A stretch of DNA of 64,000 nucleotides from Druceiella hillmani. Its lineage: Eukaryota > Arthropoda > Insecta > Lepidoptera > Hepialidae. The stretch lies in the NCBI GenBank assembly GCA_039881145.1, contig JAYKKI010000067.1:1188001-1252000 (forward strand), given 5' to 3'. The translations under genes were made by a program, and so were the position numbers. Below, one piece after another: positions 13,240 to 26,265 of this stretch; positions within the stretch are counted from its first letter, which is position 1, and every line of letters begins with the position of its first letter. Under the pieces are notes generated by a model. The model was not told the DNA's origin and made no database searches. It saw only the letters and a list, made by a program, of their open reading frames with translations.

Positions 13240-13765
13240 CGTCTTATTTTCTAATACCTTGAGAATTAGAGTATTAAATCAATTAATTTGGTAATAGTCT
13301 GATATTTTCTTCATATGCTAATATCTTATTAGAAATTTTGCAACATGAATTGCTTAGACTAATATAAAAAAAGTGAAAAAAAAACTTTCTATTAGGTTTT
13401 CTAAATTTGTTATTTCATGTTCCAAAAACACAACATGGAATAAGTCGCCATTTAAGCTTATTATATTTTTTCAAGGTCAAGCGTAGTTCGCGATGACGCC
13501 GGGCGTCTAGACATGTTGTTATGTTTACTCAGTTTCTCACGTAAACACGATTATGTGGTATTAGCCGCCTGGTAAGTAAAAGCAGCTTTCTTACAGTTTT
13601 TCTTTGCCTTCTTATTAATATGTTTTGATATTTGCGACTTACTTAATACTTTCATCTTATTGTTATAATTGGTAATCTAGCGTTGATACGGTTAAATTGT
13701 ATTAGAATCACGAAATATAATGATGTCAAAAGCTTGATCTAAGAATACGTATAAGAAACGATCGA

Positions 13766-13979
13766 GTATCACTAATATTATATTATCTTAAAACTTCCAG
13801 TAAATGTCTCCTTAAATAATATTAAAACATTCATAACATTAAAACCTTAAATAATATTAAAACATTCATAATATTAAAACAATAATATTAAAACATTCAC
13901 ATAAGAAGCGATAGGGGTATCACTAATATTATATTATCTTAAAACTTCCAGTAAATGTCTCCTTAAATAATATTAAATC
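13766..13979 (+). repeat. Local duplication with ATTAAAACATTCATA minisatellite
   Basis: A segment of about 62 bases (from GTATCACTAATATTATAT to CTCCTTAAATAATATTAAA) occurs at about 13,766-13,828 and again at 13,917-13,979. Between them are repeated AATATTAAAACATTCATA units. Copy B (about 53,090-53,155) has a single degenerate version, so the expansion is specific to A. Confidence 0.85.
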
Positions 13980-14059
13980 ATTCAGGGATTGGGAAAGATC
14001 TTAGTCCAGATTTTCCACTAACGTAATATTACTTTGTTCGACTGTTTTAAGGCAAAGTT

Positions 14060-16350
14060 TTTGTATTTTTTTGAATATTTTAATAAAGTAGAGTCATAAT
14101 AGCTGGCATTTCATCAAGAGATATATTTTCCACATTTTAGTTTTTAATCTAATTTCAGTAAAGAGCCTGTTTGATAATTTTAAATCTTGTTAAGATTTCT
14201 ACACTTATTAGAGGACGATTACGTAATGATACCGTTGCGGAACATACAATCTGTATTTATTGAAATATGTAGAAAAATCGTATATTTATTGTTTGACAGA
14301 CACTTGACTTTCACCTACGGCATAATATATTTCAATTCCAGAGTCAGTTGAGTTAATTTTTAAGAAGAAAATTATAATTCATAAGTTATACTTATTATAA
14401 GAAAAAAATTGCACGTGAATACAACTTTCGTGAATTTTATTTTGGATCTTTACACGCTACATTTCAGGGAATATTAGAATCAAATTTACATAGATTCTTT
14501 CAGTGACAAAATTGATCAATAGATACAAACAGAGTTATTATTCAGCTCTCGAAAATTAAATTATCGCTCAAGATGGATGTAGCCTAGCGTTACTTTTAGT
14601 CATAGGAAACTTATGTGCTAAGTTTCCTAGATCCATTATGAACATAATCTAACACATATAGTGTTCTTGAAGTCTTTTGGTGGAGTCGATTCTTTGCCCA
14701 TTTTTATTTCATTTATTTGTAGCAAATATTTAACATCTAAAACGGTCGGAAAGAAAAAAATAATATAATAAAAAAAAACGGATTTTTTGACAAACATCCA
14801 TATTAAGACGCTGAAAGTATGTTTTTACATAATTCAACCAATTAGAGTCATGTAATTTCAAAATCAACGTGATAAATGCAAACTTTACTTACGAATTAAA
14901 AGCGATTGAAGATAAACTTTCAATATACACATCCTAATATATTTTACATTCCACTGAAGGCCTTGTTATTTTTTTCAAGATAACAAATCATCCTTAGAAA
15001 TTGTACAAAATTGTAGAGATGATATTCAAAGTAGTAGAACTTTTCTAAGGACTCGATAATAAAGAAAACTTCTACACTTTCCAATAGAAACTTTCACATG
15101 TCAATAGAAAAGTAAATTAATATACAGACCCGCTATCAGAAGAGACTTGATTTCATATATGGATGAAATTAAGTCTCTTCTGATAGCGGTTCTGATATAA
15201 TATTATCGTCAACATAAAGTGTAAACGTAGTGATCAAATGCGGACTTCTCAGTTAGCAGCATCTGGAGAAACCTTTTATCGTAGTAGACTGTTTTTGAAC
15301 AATATGACATATAAAGTTGACTCAAGAATATGAACATTTACACTAAACGTACATTTACCATAGGACCATTTGAGTTTCACCACAGAAACATACTGCCTGA
15401 ACAAATAATTAACTCAAGGTTCATATTGTTTATGGTTTCACAAGTATTGTCTTTATTCATTATGAGTTTTGTACGCGCTGATGAAATATTACAGCAACAA
15501 AGCTCCTAGCTGCCACTGTTACACTTCAACCGTTTAAATCCGTTAAGTTTTGATCCAGCGCTACCGCAGACACTACAAAAATAGCAACTTAAAACAATAT
15601 AATGAATACACAATGTAATGAACATCAATGTAATGAATTAAAAACATTTAGATTTAATAAAGGAAAACAATTAAAAAAACATGAACATATAGCAGACGTG
15701 AAACATCTAATTTTTTTTATTATGAAATATTTTTATTTGAATACATTAAAAAAAGAAAAACTAATATTCAGATAACATTTAAGAAATATTTTTAACAATC
15801 CATTTTTAATTTTGTAATACCAATAAGTTGCTTTATCAGATATATCTTCCCCTGTTATTTCTGTAATAGTAACTTGTGATTTTGGTTTTGATGGAGTGAA
15901 AGTGAAAATTGGCCGGTGATAGGTAAAATATGACACGAAAGATTTCGATTTTCACTACTACAATAAACATTTTTAAAATTTTAGGACAGTTTAATGCAAT
16001 ACATCGATATAAACGAGTAAAGTTGTAACCGTTAGTAAATAAAAAACAATGCTGATACACTAACATACACGTAAAGTGGCATGTGAGTAGAGAGGAAAGC
16101 GTTACGTCGGAAAGAGCTGAAAATTTGCAAAGCTGGCCGAATTAAGTTTAAAAGAGTCGACAAGACGTGAAGATGTCGCCGTCGCGTTAGAATGTTTTAA
16201 CTCCCATCCAAATGGAGCATTAGATGTTCACATTAAAAGAAAATCCAGAACATAGTTTATCGAGTAAAGCAAATTGTACAGTCACTACATTTGACTGGAG
16301 AAGCACTGGCACTGTACACTGGCTGTATGGAAAACGGATTTGATGCTTAA
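14060..16350. other. Segment of copy A without a clear match in B
   Basis: Homology to B fades after about 14,050 (B about 53,215) and resumes at about 16,365 (B about 54,540). The interval is AT-rich. Apart from the hairpin at 15,125-15,194 I see nothing recognisable in it; the short minus-strand frames near 15,733-16,066 have no recognisable domain. Confidence 0.6.
15125..15194. repeat. Long near-perfect hairpin
   Basis: Two 32-base arms (15,125-15,156 and 15,163-15,194) pair with two mismatches around the 6-base loop ATATGG; the core words are CTATCAGAAGAGACTT and AAGTCTCTTCTGATAG. Its 70-nt length and pairing would suit a small-RNA precursor, but an inverted-repeat transposon remnant fits equally well. 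There is no counterpart in copy B. Confidence 0.9.
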
Positions 16351-18114
16351 CATTTTGAAAATAGAGCTTGAAACTGAAAAATAGTAAATGAAATGTTTTG
16401 AAGGAATTATCTAATGATGTGATGGGGTTTGCGAAAGAATATTTTTCACCCTCATATTACGTATGTAGGAAGAAACTGAGGTCTTTGTTTAAAGTATCTG
16501 CTAACAAAATGTCCTGCACGTAAGTATAGAATTGTAAGAACTGTGAGACTGTGACAACAGATGCACGAAGGACATAACAAAATGATAACGGTGCTTTTTT
16601 CAATATGGAACTCCGAGAACGAGTTTCTTTAAGTTTATAGATTATAAGATAGTAATAACTAGCGTAGTTTGAACTGTTATAGAAATTCTAACGATATTTT
16701 ACTGTACGTATCTTGGGCCGAAATTAAATAAATATATTTTAGGTTCGATATTTGCACATTAAAAAATTCGAACGTGACGAAATAAATAGTGACTTATTGC
16801 GGTAAAATTTACATTATGTTATCGTCCGATTTGCCTCATTTTATATGGCTAAATGCAGTAATATTAAAAGGTGTTCATGCGAGACCAATTTTTGAACATG
16901 CAGGTAATGAACTTAAAAATGCATCAAAAATGTTATAAACCATCTTCATCTTACAATTTGTAAAGGTGTCCAAAAATAATTTCTATAATTAAACAACATT
17001 CTGTCTAAACAAATCCTCACATGCCTTACGACGATGAACCCATTACGTCACGGTCACTGTCTAGTATTGTATAGGAAATCTCCTTCAAATATTTTTAACT
17101 TAGTTTTTATGCTTTTCCTTTTCCATACGTTGAGTTAATTGTGTAAAAGGCGTTGTCGACAAAATTTGCTGAATATATTATTCGAACTATAAATATACTC
17201 TTCCGCAAACTTCTTTTAAAATTTAAAAATGATTTACCGTATAGTGTTGGTAAAAATCGCTCTCAAAAATAGTACAAGTAACATTTCAGAAAAAGCAGGT
17301 ATTTCACCACGCTTTTAGTTTTATTCATAAATAGTTATATATTAACATTTTGAAAAAGAAGAAGCATTTACCATTTTTAATAATTTATGGATCTTGCTGT
17401 CACACGACAACTATCTTAAATGGAAGAGATAGACACCATGTAAGGTCGCTTACCCGTTGATCTATCAGTCTGTTATAGTTTTTTTTTTCAGGAATATGAA
17501 AAGAGGATGTTCAATTTATTGAGTCTCGGGCGCAAGAAATAAATTGATTTTGCACAAATTAAATTTACGTAATTTCGAAGCATAAAATTGTTATGATGAT
17601 ATTTAACAAACATTTCGTTTTAATTGATGTGCGTTTTTTGAATATATACAAAAATATTTCGTGCTAATTGTCAAAGGTTCCCTATTGGAGGATAAGATTA
17701 AGATCATTGCTATGAAGACTAAGTGCAACGTTTCAACTTTCAAGTTCTCTACTTGACCATTGCATTTGTCATTTTACGCTACCAGAGATCACTGGACAAC
17801 ATTGTCAATTATTCATACGTATTTATTTCGTCTTTCGTCTCATTCAGATTCATTTTACCTTCCATTATCATCCTTCATACGCTCGTATGTAAGGATGTAT
17901 GTGAGAACACTCAATTATGACAGTTAGCAAATTTTAAGTTATTAAAACTTAAATTTACAATTCTTGTTTTAAAATAATTGTTAACCTTCTCCAATGTACA
18001 CTAGAAACTACGCTGAAAGTAATATAATTAGTTGACTCAACTGTGATACCAAATAAAAAATGTAATTTTAAAATTAAAACCTTTTCCCCCCTTTTAGTTA
18101 CAACAATAAACAAT

Positions 18115-18525
18115 TTGTTCACATTCGAGTCATTTTATTTTATTGTCGGCAATGTATAAACTGGAGTCGTATCACTCGATACTGTTGTTTTATTTCTACG
18201 TAAACTGCGTAAACGGTTATTTTGATAGGGATATTTGAACTTAATAGGCTTTCGTTGCATGACATCATCTGCAGGTGGGAAATTTGCAAAGATTGACCTA
18301 AAGATGTCACAAAACGAAACATAGACCATGGTAAAGAATTTAAAGAAAGTAAAAATAATACTACATCACGTAGTTTCAATTAGTTGTTAAAATTAAATTA
18401 AAATGAATTTCCACAAAATTAGTGCCAAATATATTCAAAATTGTATGTGCATTAAGGATTACACTAACACTTGTCCTTGAACCTGACGGTAATTTAAAAA
18501 ATTGCATCCAAAGTTTCGAATCATA
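18115..18525. mobile_element. Probable Penelope-like element fragment inserted in copy A
   Basis: Copy B passes straight from the match at A 18,110 (B 57,235) to the match at A about 18,535 (B about 57,255), so about 410 bases are extra in A. The plus-strand stretch 18,294-18,440 is the same family as 49,080-49,206 (minus) and 60,821-60,892 (plus), sharing AATACTACATCACGTAGTTT and AATATATTCAA. It carries two facing motifs that look like decayed hammerhead cores: 18,294-18,331 (plus) and 18,248-18,278 (minus). The minus-strand frame 18,329-18,135 includes SSDTTPVYTLP, faintly like the start of a GIY-YIG domain, but this is too weak to rely on. Assignment to Penelope-like elements is an inference. 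Confidence 0.45.
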
Positions 18526-19471
18526 CCCTCTTCTCATAAGTTACCGTTTTCTCATCAAGATTAGCAATGATAACCATTAATTGTAATTATTGACGGCTGC
18601 TCAAAAAAGAACACTCGAAATGTACCTGGGCTACGTATTTTCTTCTCGCATGCCCCTCGTAGTACATAGCCTAGCCAGTTTTAAAGTTTGTATTTGTTAG
18701 GTTAATTCTAATTCTCTTAAAAATATCTATAGATTTTTTTCATTACAGATTGTATCTCAACACGATGCTTAGAATCCATCATTCGATACATATATACTTT
18801 TTTATAAACTGCTTAATTAAGGTAGATGTTTCTACTACAGTATCGTAAATACAACACCTAAACAGTTAGAAATTAGAATATACAAATTTAATCAAATAGT
18901 GTAAATGACCTGTAGAAAAAAAACTTCAGATTTTTGTAAATGGCGAGTATGTCAATATTTAATTGATACTAATTCGGGTTTCGGCTAACCCCGGAAACTT
19001 TTAATTTTAGAATTCAAATATTTTACATCACATAATAATGTTTTATGATGCATATGTTATCCAGAACACTAAGCAACATAAAAAATAAATCATATAAAAA
19101 ATAAATAATAATTAAAAAGTTTAATTGAAATGCAGACAGATAGATAAAATAACTTAAATATGTATTTTTGTATACTTATATTTTTATTGATTTCACTTAG
19201 CAGTAATAGTCAATGAGACAGTTTTTGTACGATTTTTACATAGACTTTTACGCAACTTTTTAACGGCGTAGAATTTTAACAGCTCACAATTAAAGTGTAA
19301 AATCTTCTATTACTTTCACTATTTAAAGATTTATTAAATAGTTAGTCCTTTATTAATTATTTAATAAAACTTTAATACTCCGCCATAAATATTTTAACCA
19401 ATATTTCATAAAATAAACCGCTCAAATATCCATTAAATTTGTCGTAGACTTCGGGCAAATATTCGGTGAGC

Positions 19472-19517
19472 CATTTGCCCCGAAATTTTCCGACATCCCA
19501 CAATGTATTTTATGTAA
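19472..19517. other. 46-bp block identical between copies A and B
   Basis: This is identical to 57,893-57,938 over 46 bases (from CATTTGCCCCGAAATTTT to ATTTTATGTAA), inside a longer block at 19,441-19,525 with a few differences. The run is much longer than expected at the surrounding divergence. It has no open reading frame of note. It may be a constrained non-coding element or a gene-conversion tract. Confidence 0.85.
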
Positions 19518-19734
19518 TATGTTAAACTCAGGGAGCAATGCTAGTACAATTTACAATGTTTTTGATTGACTTAATTTAAATAAACTAAACCTTATGCGTT
19601 TAATTTTGAAAATTGTTACAACATAAAATAAAGCGACACATAGCTCACGTTTTTCATTGCTCAAACGTAAATTTTATCAAGTCTAACAATACGCGAAAAC
19701 ATACAAAAATTACGCTAACTACTGCTATCATATG

Positions 19735-19836
19735 TATGTATATTTATATGGTATGTACATGTGTATGTATATTTATATGATATGTATATGTGTATGTATA
19801 TTTATATGGTATGTATATGTGTATGTATATTTATAT
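19735..19836 (+). repeat. 29-bp minisatellite, about 3.5 copies
   Basis: The unit contains GTATGTATATTTATATGG followed by TATGTATATGT with small variation. The matching place in B (59,160-59,340) is a longer AT/GTAT compound repeat, so both copies carry a repeat here but with different structure. The 99-codon frame running through it is a repeat translation. Confidence 0.9.
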
Positions 19837-20512
19837 AATATCTGAGGAATGTTTATATTATATGTTGGATCTAGTTATTTTATACATCACCCATTTTAAA
19901 ATTTATTCTTCAAGTCTTTCTGAATATGTTCCTCTTTTTCTCTCATTCTCTCTGTCGTTTTACTACTTCTGTATACTTAAAAATCGAGGTTTAGACCGCC
20001 AAACGAAGTTTCACTTCAGTCACAATTGCATACGATCTAATTTTTTACACTTTTTATTTTCTCTAATATTACATTTAACAAAAGCATAAAAATACTTCCA
20101 TAAAAGACAAATTAAGAAGACTACTGATTTATCAATGTGATTGATTCTTACTTATGCGAAATTATACTCGTATTGTCTATTCTAATCCCAATAATGTGTT
20201 CGCTGCGTCGTGTCGTAACACTTCTATTGTGCTGCGCAGAACCCAGGCTATAGTGCATTGCATGGTATTTAATCCTTGCGTTAACTTTGAAATAGGTTCT
20301 AGAATTTGATGAGATGAAAGAAAATTTGATTATAATTGTCTTGTTTTGTACTCAGGAAACCATGGAAGCCGGCTTGTCGTACTAATTTAACAACATTTTA
20401 TACAGATCTCCCTCAATATGATATAGTAAATATTCCATATAATTGTTAGTCTTTTTGTGTAAATCTGTACCAAATTTTACGGTCATCCATTTTATGTGTA
20501 TGTACGAAAAAT

Positions 20513-20516
<4 letters not shown>

Positions 20517-20553
<37 letters not shown>
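20517..20553. repeat. (AT)n microsatellite
   Basis: About 18 AT units. It sits at the position matching the AT repeat of copy B at 60,019, so the microsatellite seems to predate the duplication. Confidence 0.95.
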
Positions 20554-20559
<6 letters not shown>

Positions 20560-22570
20560 GTTTCATTGAAGTTATTTACTGAGACAAGGAATCTTTTCTA
20601 ACTTCGGCATGTTCGTCAGTCCTCACACTCACAATTGCGTAGCTTTACATCAAAATAATGAGATAGGGACGATTTCGCACATTGAACTTCAATATGGTGT
20701 GCGATATGTTTTCTCTATTTTTTCAACCATGAATTTGAAGATCCGAAACAAATCTAGTTATACGTATTCCGATTCTCACTTGGCCGGTTATTAACTATTG
20801 TACCCTAAATATAGATCAGCGGTGCCCAACTCAACAACCTCTTGAGTTGAAAAGTTACTGTTTGAGATTGTCACCACAAACTATCGGATTGTGAAATCAG
20901 CGTAGCGCTTACTTTTCATGTAGGATCGTAAACACAACATACACAAATATAAATGTATCAAAAAAATAAATTTATACAAAATTTTACATAGAGATTTTAA
21001 CAAAAAAATAAATAATCCTGAATATATATATATAATTTATAAAGTAAACATCTATAATTTGGCTTTATAATGGTGCATAACACACCATGCTTCAGAACGT
21101 TTCAGTGATGATAGAATTAAAAAAGTTTATATTTCAGTAGTTTCCATTGAGGTGCAATAGAAGTCTGCTCATATATCAATAACCGTGCGACATTAAATTA
21201 TTTGAATGACTATATGTATATATCGCTGTAAATTTTCGTTACTTGTGGGAAGGAGTTAAGTTCAAATCAATGATTAAAGTCATGTTGATAAGTAAATTGC
21301 GGCCATGACCTGGAAGTCTTTATTCTATTCATAATTGGTTAACACTTTAAAACCTTACTCACGAATCTATATTTATTCTTAAATATGTTAAATATGTCTT
21401 CAAGAAAATTTCGCTACGATTTATTTTAAACTGAAAGAGTGATCTAAACAAAGACGGACAGGAGGACGCGTTAAAATTTTAAGGGTAACGTTTTTGTCAT
21501 TTGATAAAGGGGTGCTAAAAAGGGATGTTAATATTGATGTAAGTGTAATGACTTTTGATCAATTTTTGATACAATTATATTTGTGTATAGTGTACCCTGT
21601 TATCATACGGCATTCTAATTACTATCGGTAATTTGACGAAATAGCCATGAATATTTAATAAATAAATATAAATTGGACAACAAGTCAACATATTCGCATA
21701 TCTCAAATATTATGGATAAAATATCCATCATTTACTGTCCAAGCTGCTAAACTTTGATGATGGCTTGATGCTGATCCGAAGAACTTGACAGGTTTTCAAG
21801 AGTTATCTGAAAAAGACTTACTTCTTAAAATCTCTCGTCCTTCTGCCCGTTCGCATTTTTTTATGGTCTGTATCACAGAAGGTAAAAAAAGAAACTTTAT
21901 AAAATAGGAACTGACCTGACGTAATACTTTGAAATTTAGTATACTTATAAAATATATCAACACTCGTGTACTTCAATAGCAAACACTCAAAGATATGTTA
22001 AATATATATTTTAAAGGAACATGCGAAATTAAATTTTTTTTATATGCATTTGTGACATTTTGACATTATAATTTTAAAAGAATTCTATGGACCTTCTTTA
22101 AAGTTTTTATAAAAGTACATGTTTTAAAATAAATGCACCATTACCAAAATTTATCTAACAGGTTTATTTTTATTTTTTATAGAAATGAGTTTAAACCTTG
22201 GAGAAAAAAAAAATTTATGCAAAATCTAACCGCCATTATACTTATTTATAAGTACGTGATTTGTTAAATTTTAATATTTCGTTACATAAGATCAGATATT
22301 GCAGTCTGTACTGTACAGTAAAACGAACCGTATTTATCGCAGGTAGTTATTTTATTCTGTACCTTTGATGACCGGCCACTTTCCTTTGTAAAATGTTCTG
22401 AAAATAATTAAAATTACTTTAACATTATCTCAACATATTATATATTTTTTCCCATACCAAACTATGAACCTATTAACGTTCATATTTATCATCGAGTATT
22501 TAAAAGTGGGATTGATTAACAATATATGTTCGCGGCACTGTTTTCATATTTTGAAAATACAATAATAAAA

Positions 22571-22606
22571 ATGACTGAATGTGAATAATGATTCATATTC
22601 AGTCAT
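22571..22606. repeat. Short hairpin
   Basis: Sixteen-base arms with one mismatch (ATGACTGAATGTGAAT with ATTCATATTCAGTCAT) and loop AATG, followed by a T run. It would resemble a bacterial terminator, but in this eukaryotic setting it is just a small palindrome. It is absent from copy B. Confidence 0.85.
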
Positions 22607-24463
22607 TTTTTAATAAATCATAATTTTACTTAATTTTGATTAAAATAAAAACAATTTATCTAAATATTTTTGGTGTTAAGAAATTATCGTGAATTTGTTT
22701 AGTTACGTGTTGGAGACTCATATTACGTATTCAATATTTATTGAATCTAAGTGTATGGTACCGCTGAACTGGTTTGCTGAACAACCTTAAGGAAAATTAC
22801 CAATAGAAAAGTAAAATAAAATTCAACAATGTAACTGGATTTGATAAAAGATATGGATTACGTAATCTAGCTAGAATTTTGATATATTCTAGTGGAAAAA
22901 TACTTCAGATAGATTCTGTACAGAATAAAGAAATTTGGTGAACAGCCTTTTATACGATACGAGTTCTTGAACTCAAAAATATTTGAGTGCTTGGCGAGAA
23001 AAGTGATCATAAACCGTTAAAAAAAACAACGTATATTTATTTAGTTATTAGATATTTATCAATACATTAGTTATTTGTTAACCTGTACCAAATGATAAAG
23101 ATGATTGAAGGAAAAAAAATATTGCGTTACTATGTATTTTTAAGCAGATGACAAGAAATCCATATAATACTATTAACAAGACATTTGCCTTTAATACATA
23201 TAGTTTACTGCAAATACATAATTTTGTGGTGTTTTTGTTAGAACACAGTTTAAAAATCACCATTATGGTACAGTGTGATATTTTGGCATTAACCAATTCT
23301 ATCGACGTTGTCGCAAACAGTTTTCATTCAAGGAAAAGGTAAACGTAGGTATATGTCGCGATATTATTAAGGGTCACAGTTTATACTTAAATATGAATAA
23401 AAAATAGTACCCCCAGAAAAACTACAGACAATTAGAATTTCTATCGATAAAGTAGGGAGATAATAATAGGAAAGTAACTCTTCTACAAAATTATCTAAAA
23501 GGGTTTCAGAATTATTTTGAACACGAGACAGTACTCAGCTTACCCGTAATTTTAGATAACATAGGTGACATTGTCTCTCTGGGAACTAAAGTATTATCTA
23601 GAAGTTACATGAATGACGCCGAATAAAATTTTAAAGATGAAAATAATAAAAATTAAAAGTATATATTTACATATATTGCACAAAGACAACTTAAGGGTTA
23701 AAGAAGAAGGTTAAAGTGGCTAGTAGAATACATGAGTTAAGTTATTTTAGAATTTTAGCCATACTATACATTAAGTATTATACTAAATTCACTGAGTTAT
23801 GCTTTATAATACGCATTGTTATTATAATAACAGTTTCGTGACCAATATTAAAATTAATCACTAGATATTTATGCGGATTCAGGCACAACGCACTCGCAGT
23901 ACCACAACCATCCATTGTATGTATATATACGTAGTCAGTCTTGACAATAGGCGACCGTAACGAGGCGATACTCCAGTGTAAATTAAGGGCACTTATGAAA
24001 GCGTGTCTTCCTTGTCTTGTGGTCTATTTATTACAATATTTTAAAAGAGTGATTTGCACCAGGAATTTTTTGAAAAATAATTCAAACTCTTTGTAAAATA
24101 ATTAAACAAATTTTAGTTCTAGATGTGACGTTTACATACTAAAGAAACGAATTCCATGACGTCACAAAAGAATTATAATTTGAACTTATTGTTATGAGGT
24201 AACTATTACTTTTCCATAGATTCAAATGCGTATCAACAAGCGTCACATTGTAAGTGTTTCAATATTCACCTTATTTACTCGTAATATAAGGGAAATGTAA
24301 AAAGAATTACTGCGCTATCTATCGTGATCCACTCTAACTCAATGCTGTTATCAACGTCATCTAATGAATCAACACTTCAGTTCAATAACTTTGTCACTAG
24401 CTCGTACAAAGCTAATATCTACTACTAATTAAAATGATAATTACTTTTTCGTGTTGTTTTGCG

Positions 24464-24466
<3 letters not shown>

Positions 24467-24529
<63 letters not shown>
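24467..24529. repeat. (AT)n microsatellite
   Basis: About 31 uninterrupted AT units. Confidence 0.96.
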
Positions 24530-24530
<1 letters not shown>

Positions 24531-24962
24531 TTATCACAATTTTTTAATTATTAGTGATTCCGAAGCCAATATAGTTATAATTATTATAATATAAATTTAC
24601 CAGGTACCTTGTTACATATTTGAGATTAATATAAAATAAAATCTATTTTATATTTATTGAATTAAATCCTATAAATCGTATTAAACTATATTTCATTATA
24701 CGAAATGTGTTAGAGAGCATTTAATCCAGCTTTTTCGCAAAGTTAGAACTAAATTGCTTAATGTTTAATTCACTTATGGCGCTGGAAACACTTGCCTCCA
24801 GTTGGCTACATCAATCAAGTGGAGAAAATCAGTTGTCTGGTAGATACTGAAATTCTCGCCCAGTTTGTGCGCAGAAGTGAATTTCCTTTACCATAATGTC
24901 TACACATTGCCGTGTATCGCACGTTGCCGTCTAAATAATTTTGTAGAAATTCAAACAATGAG

Positions 24963-25019
24963 ACGACGCTAGATCGGTGAATGACGCTAGATTGGTGAGA
25001 CGACGCTAGATCGGTGAAT
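24963..25019 (+). repeat. Three-copy minisatellite
   Basis: Three units of GACGCTAGATCGGTGA (the middle one with ATTGG), spaced 16-20 bases, in a stretch richer in G+C than its surroundings. Confidence 0.88.
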
Positions 25020-25339
25020 ATGGCGGGTGGGGTAGCACACTAAATCCAAAAAATATTTTGGGTTTTTCTTTTGTGAACTGACGCCAGAAATTATTTCGTA
25101 CAAAAATCGAATAGAAAGTGACTGCAAAATTAAAGTCCTCGAGGAAGTAAATGTATTTAGCATTAAGGCTATCATGGAATCCCCATTAGTTTGCAACAAG
25201 TCAAACTATTTATTTTCAAAACAGGCAGAATTAAAAAAAATTAAGATAGTAAAATAATTTGAATAAAAGAAAAGAGACTAAAGATAGAAGTTAACTTTGT
25301 GAAGGATCTCTACATCAATAAGAGCTTATAATAAAAGTT

Positions 25340-25485
25340 CACGGAACCCGCTGAGGACGGCCGAGCTTACATCGGCGTAAGCTTTAGTGGGAACGACGGG
25401 CGAAGGAGCTTTCCCTTGTTGCGTTTGCGTGGTAATTTATTTTTATTAAGAATACGTTAGGGGGTTCCGTGGAGGCTCTCATCTA
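25340..25485. other. GC-richer patch with inverted ends
   Basis: A patch bounded by CACGGAACCC on the left and GGGGTTCCGTG on the right (about 25,343 and 25,472), with an internal small hairpin (AGCTTAC with GTAAGCT). CACGGAACCCCC recurs alone at 30,359. It could be a very short inverted-repeat element; the coding frames through it are uninformative. Confidence 0.4.
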
Positions 25486-26072
25486 CTTTCTTTACTCGTT
25501 CCAAAAGATTCTTGTAAGTTATACAGTCCCAGAGTTGAATTATTAAGTAGCCATACACTTTCTGTTCATTTGCCCGATTAACAAATGTTAATATACATAG
25601 AAACAATGAATTTTGAACAATGACTTATTTCTGGATATTACAGCACCCTATTTCGAAACTTCCATTTCGAAGTACCTTATGTTAATCTTCTTCAATTAGT
25701 TACGGAAATATCTGTATTCTGAGTGTATGGAGCATATAAAACGGGGAACCGTTCTTCAATTTCTAGAAGTAATTTTTCTTAGTTCATTGACTTGATTAAG
25801 TCGCACCTTGCATGGCATATATTATTTGTGACGGTATTTATACTCATAAATTTTATGGAAGAATCCTTACTTAATGTTGATTAAAACCTGTTTTATTTAA
25901 TATAATATTTTAAAAATTTAGGTACGAACCGAGTACCCATTGGACTATTTTCAACTTAATGAAATATTCAGAACATTGATCTTCCTAAAAAAAATCCCGA
26001 AATTTTGGCTAAAAACTTATTAGCCGACCTAATAAATATAAATTATTTCTTGAAATATTACAAACCATTTAA

Positions 26073-26074
<2 letters not shown>

Positions 26075-26140
<66 letters not shown>

Positions 26141-26174
26141 ATGTACGTATGTATCTATGTATATACATATATAC

Positions 26175-26220
<46 letters not shown>

Positions 26221-26265
26221 ATGCACGTATGTATCTATGTATATACATATATACGTATATATACA
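26075..26265. repeat. Compound (AT)n/(GT)n microsatellite with internal duplication
   Basis: An AT run, then ATGTGTGTGTATGTACGTAT and ATCTATGTATATACATAT, then a second AT run and a second copy of the same interspersed segment (26,133-26,175 against 26,213-26,255). The 103-codon frame across it consists of tyrosine-isoleucine repeats and is not a gene. Confidence 0.95.

Larger units (their letters stand above)
45..24050 (+). repeat. Copy A of a large direct segmental duplication
   Basis: This block aligns in the same orientation with about 44,770-64,000. Matching anchors (A to B) include 64 to 44,793; 365 to 45,430; 1,390 to 46,475; 3,798 to 48,655; 6,410 to 49,930; 12,600 to 50,540; 16,530 to 54,726; 19,472 to 57,893; 22,250 to 61,544; 23,890 to 63,800. 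Hand-counted identity is about 85% in the best blocks (17 mismatches in about 111 bases at 3,798-3,908) and lower elsewhere, with frequent indels. Gene-free stretches inside this copy hold AT-rich non-coding DNA; I see no conserved reading frame between the copies. Whether the unit starts at about position 45 or left of the window cannot be decided. Duplication is seen directly; a tandem arrangement is inferred. Confidence 0.88.

Noticed and set aside
18135..18329. Minus-strand frame with a GIY-YIG-like start (SSDTTPVYTLP)
   Set aside because: The resemblance covers about ten residues, stops right after, and lacks the YIG half; kept only as a weak remark in the element entry.
22571..22620. 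Hairpin followed by a T run, resembling a bacterial intrinsic terminator
   Set aside because: All other evidence is eukaryotic and no gene ends here.
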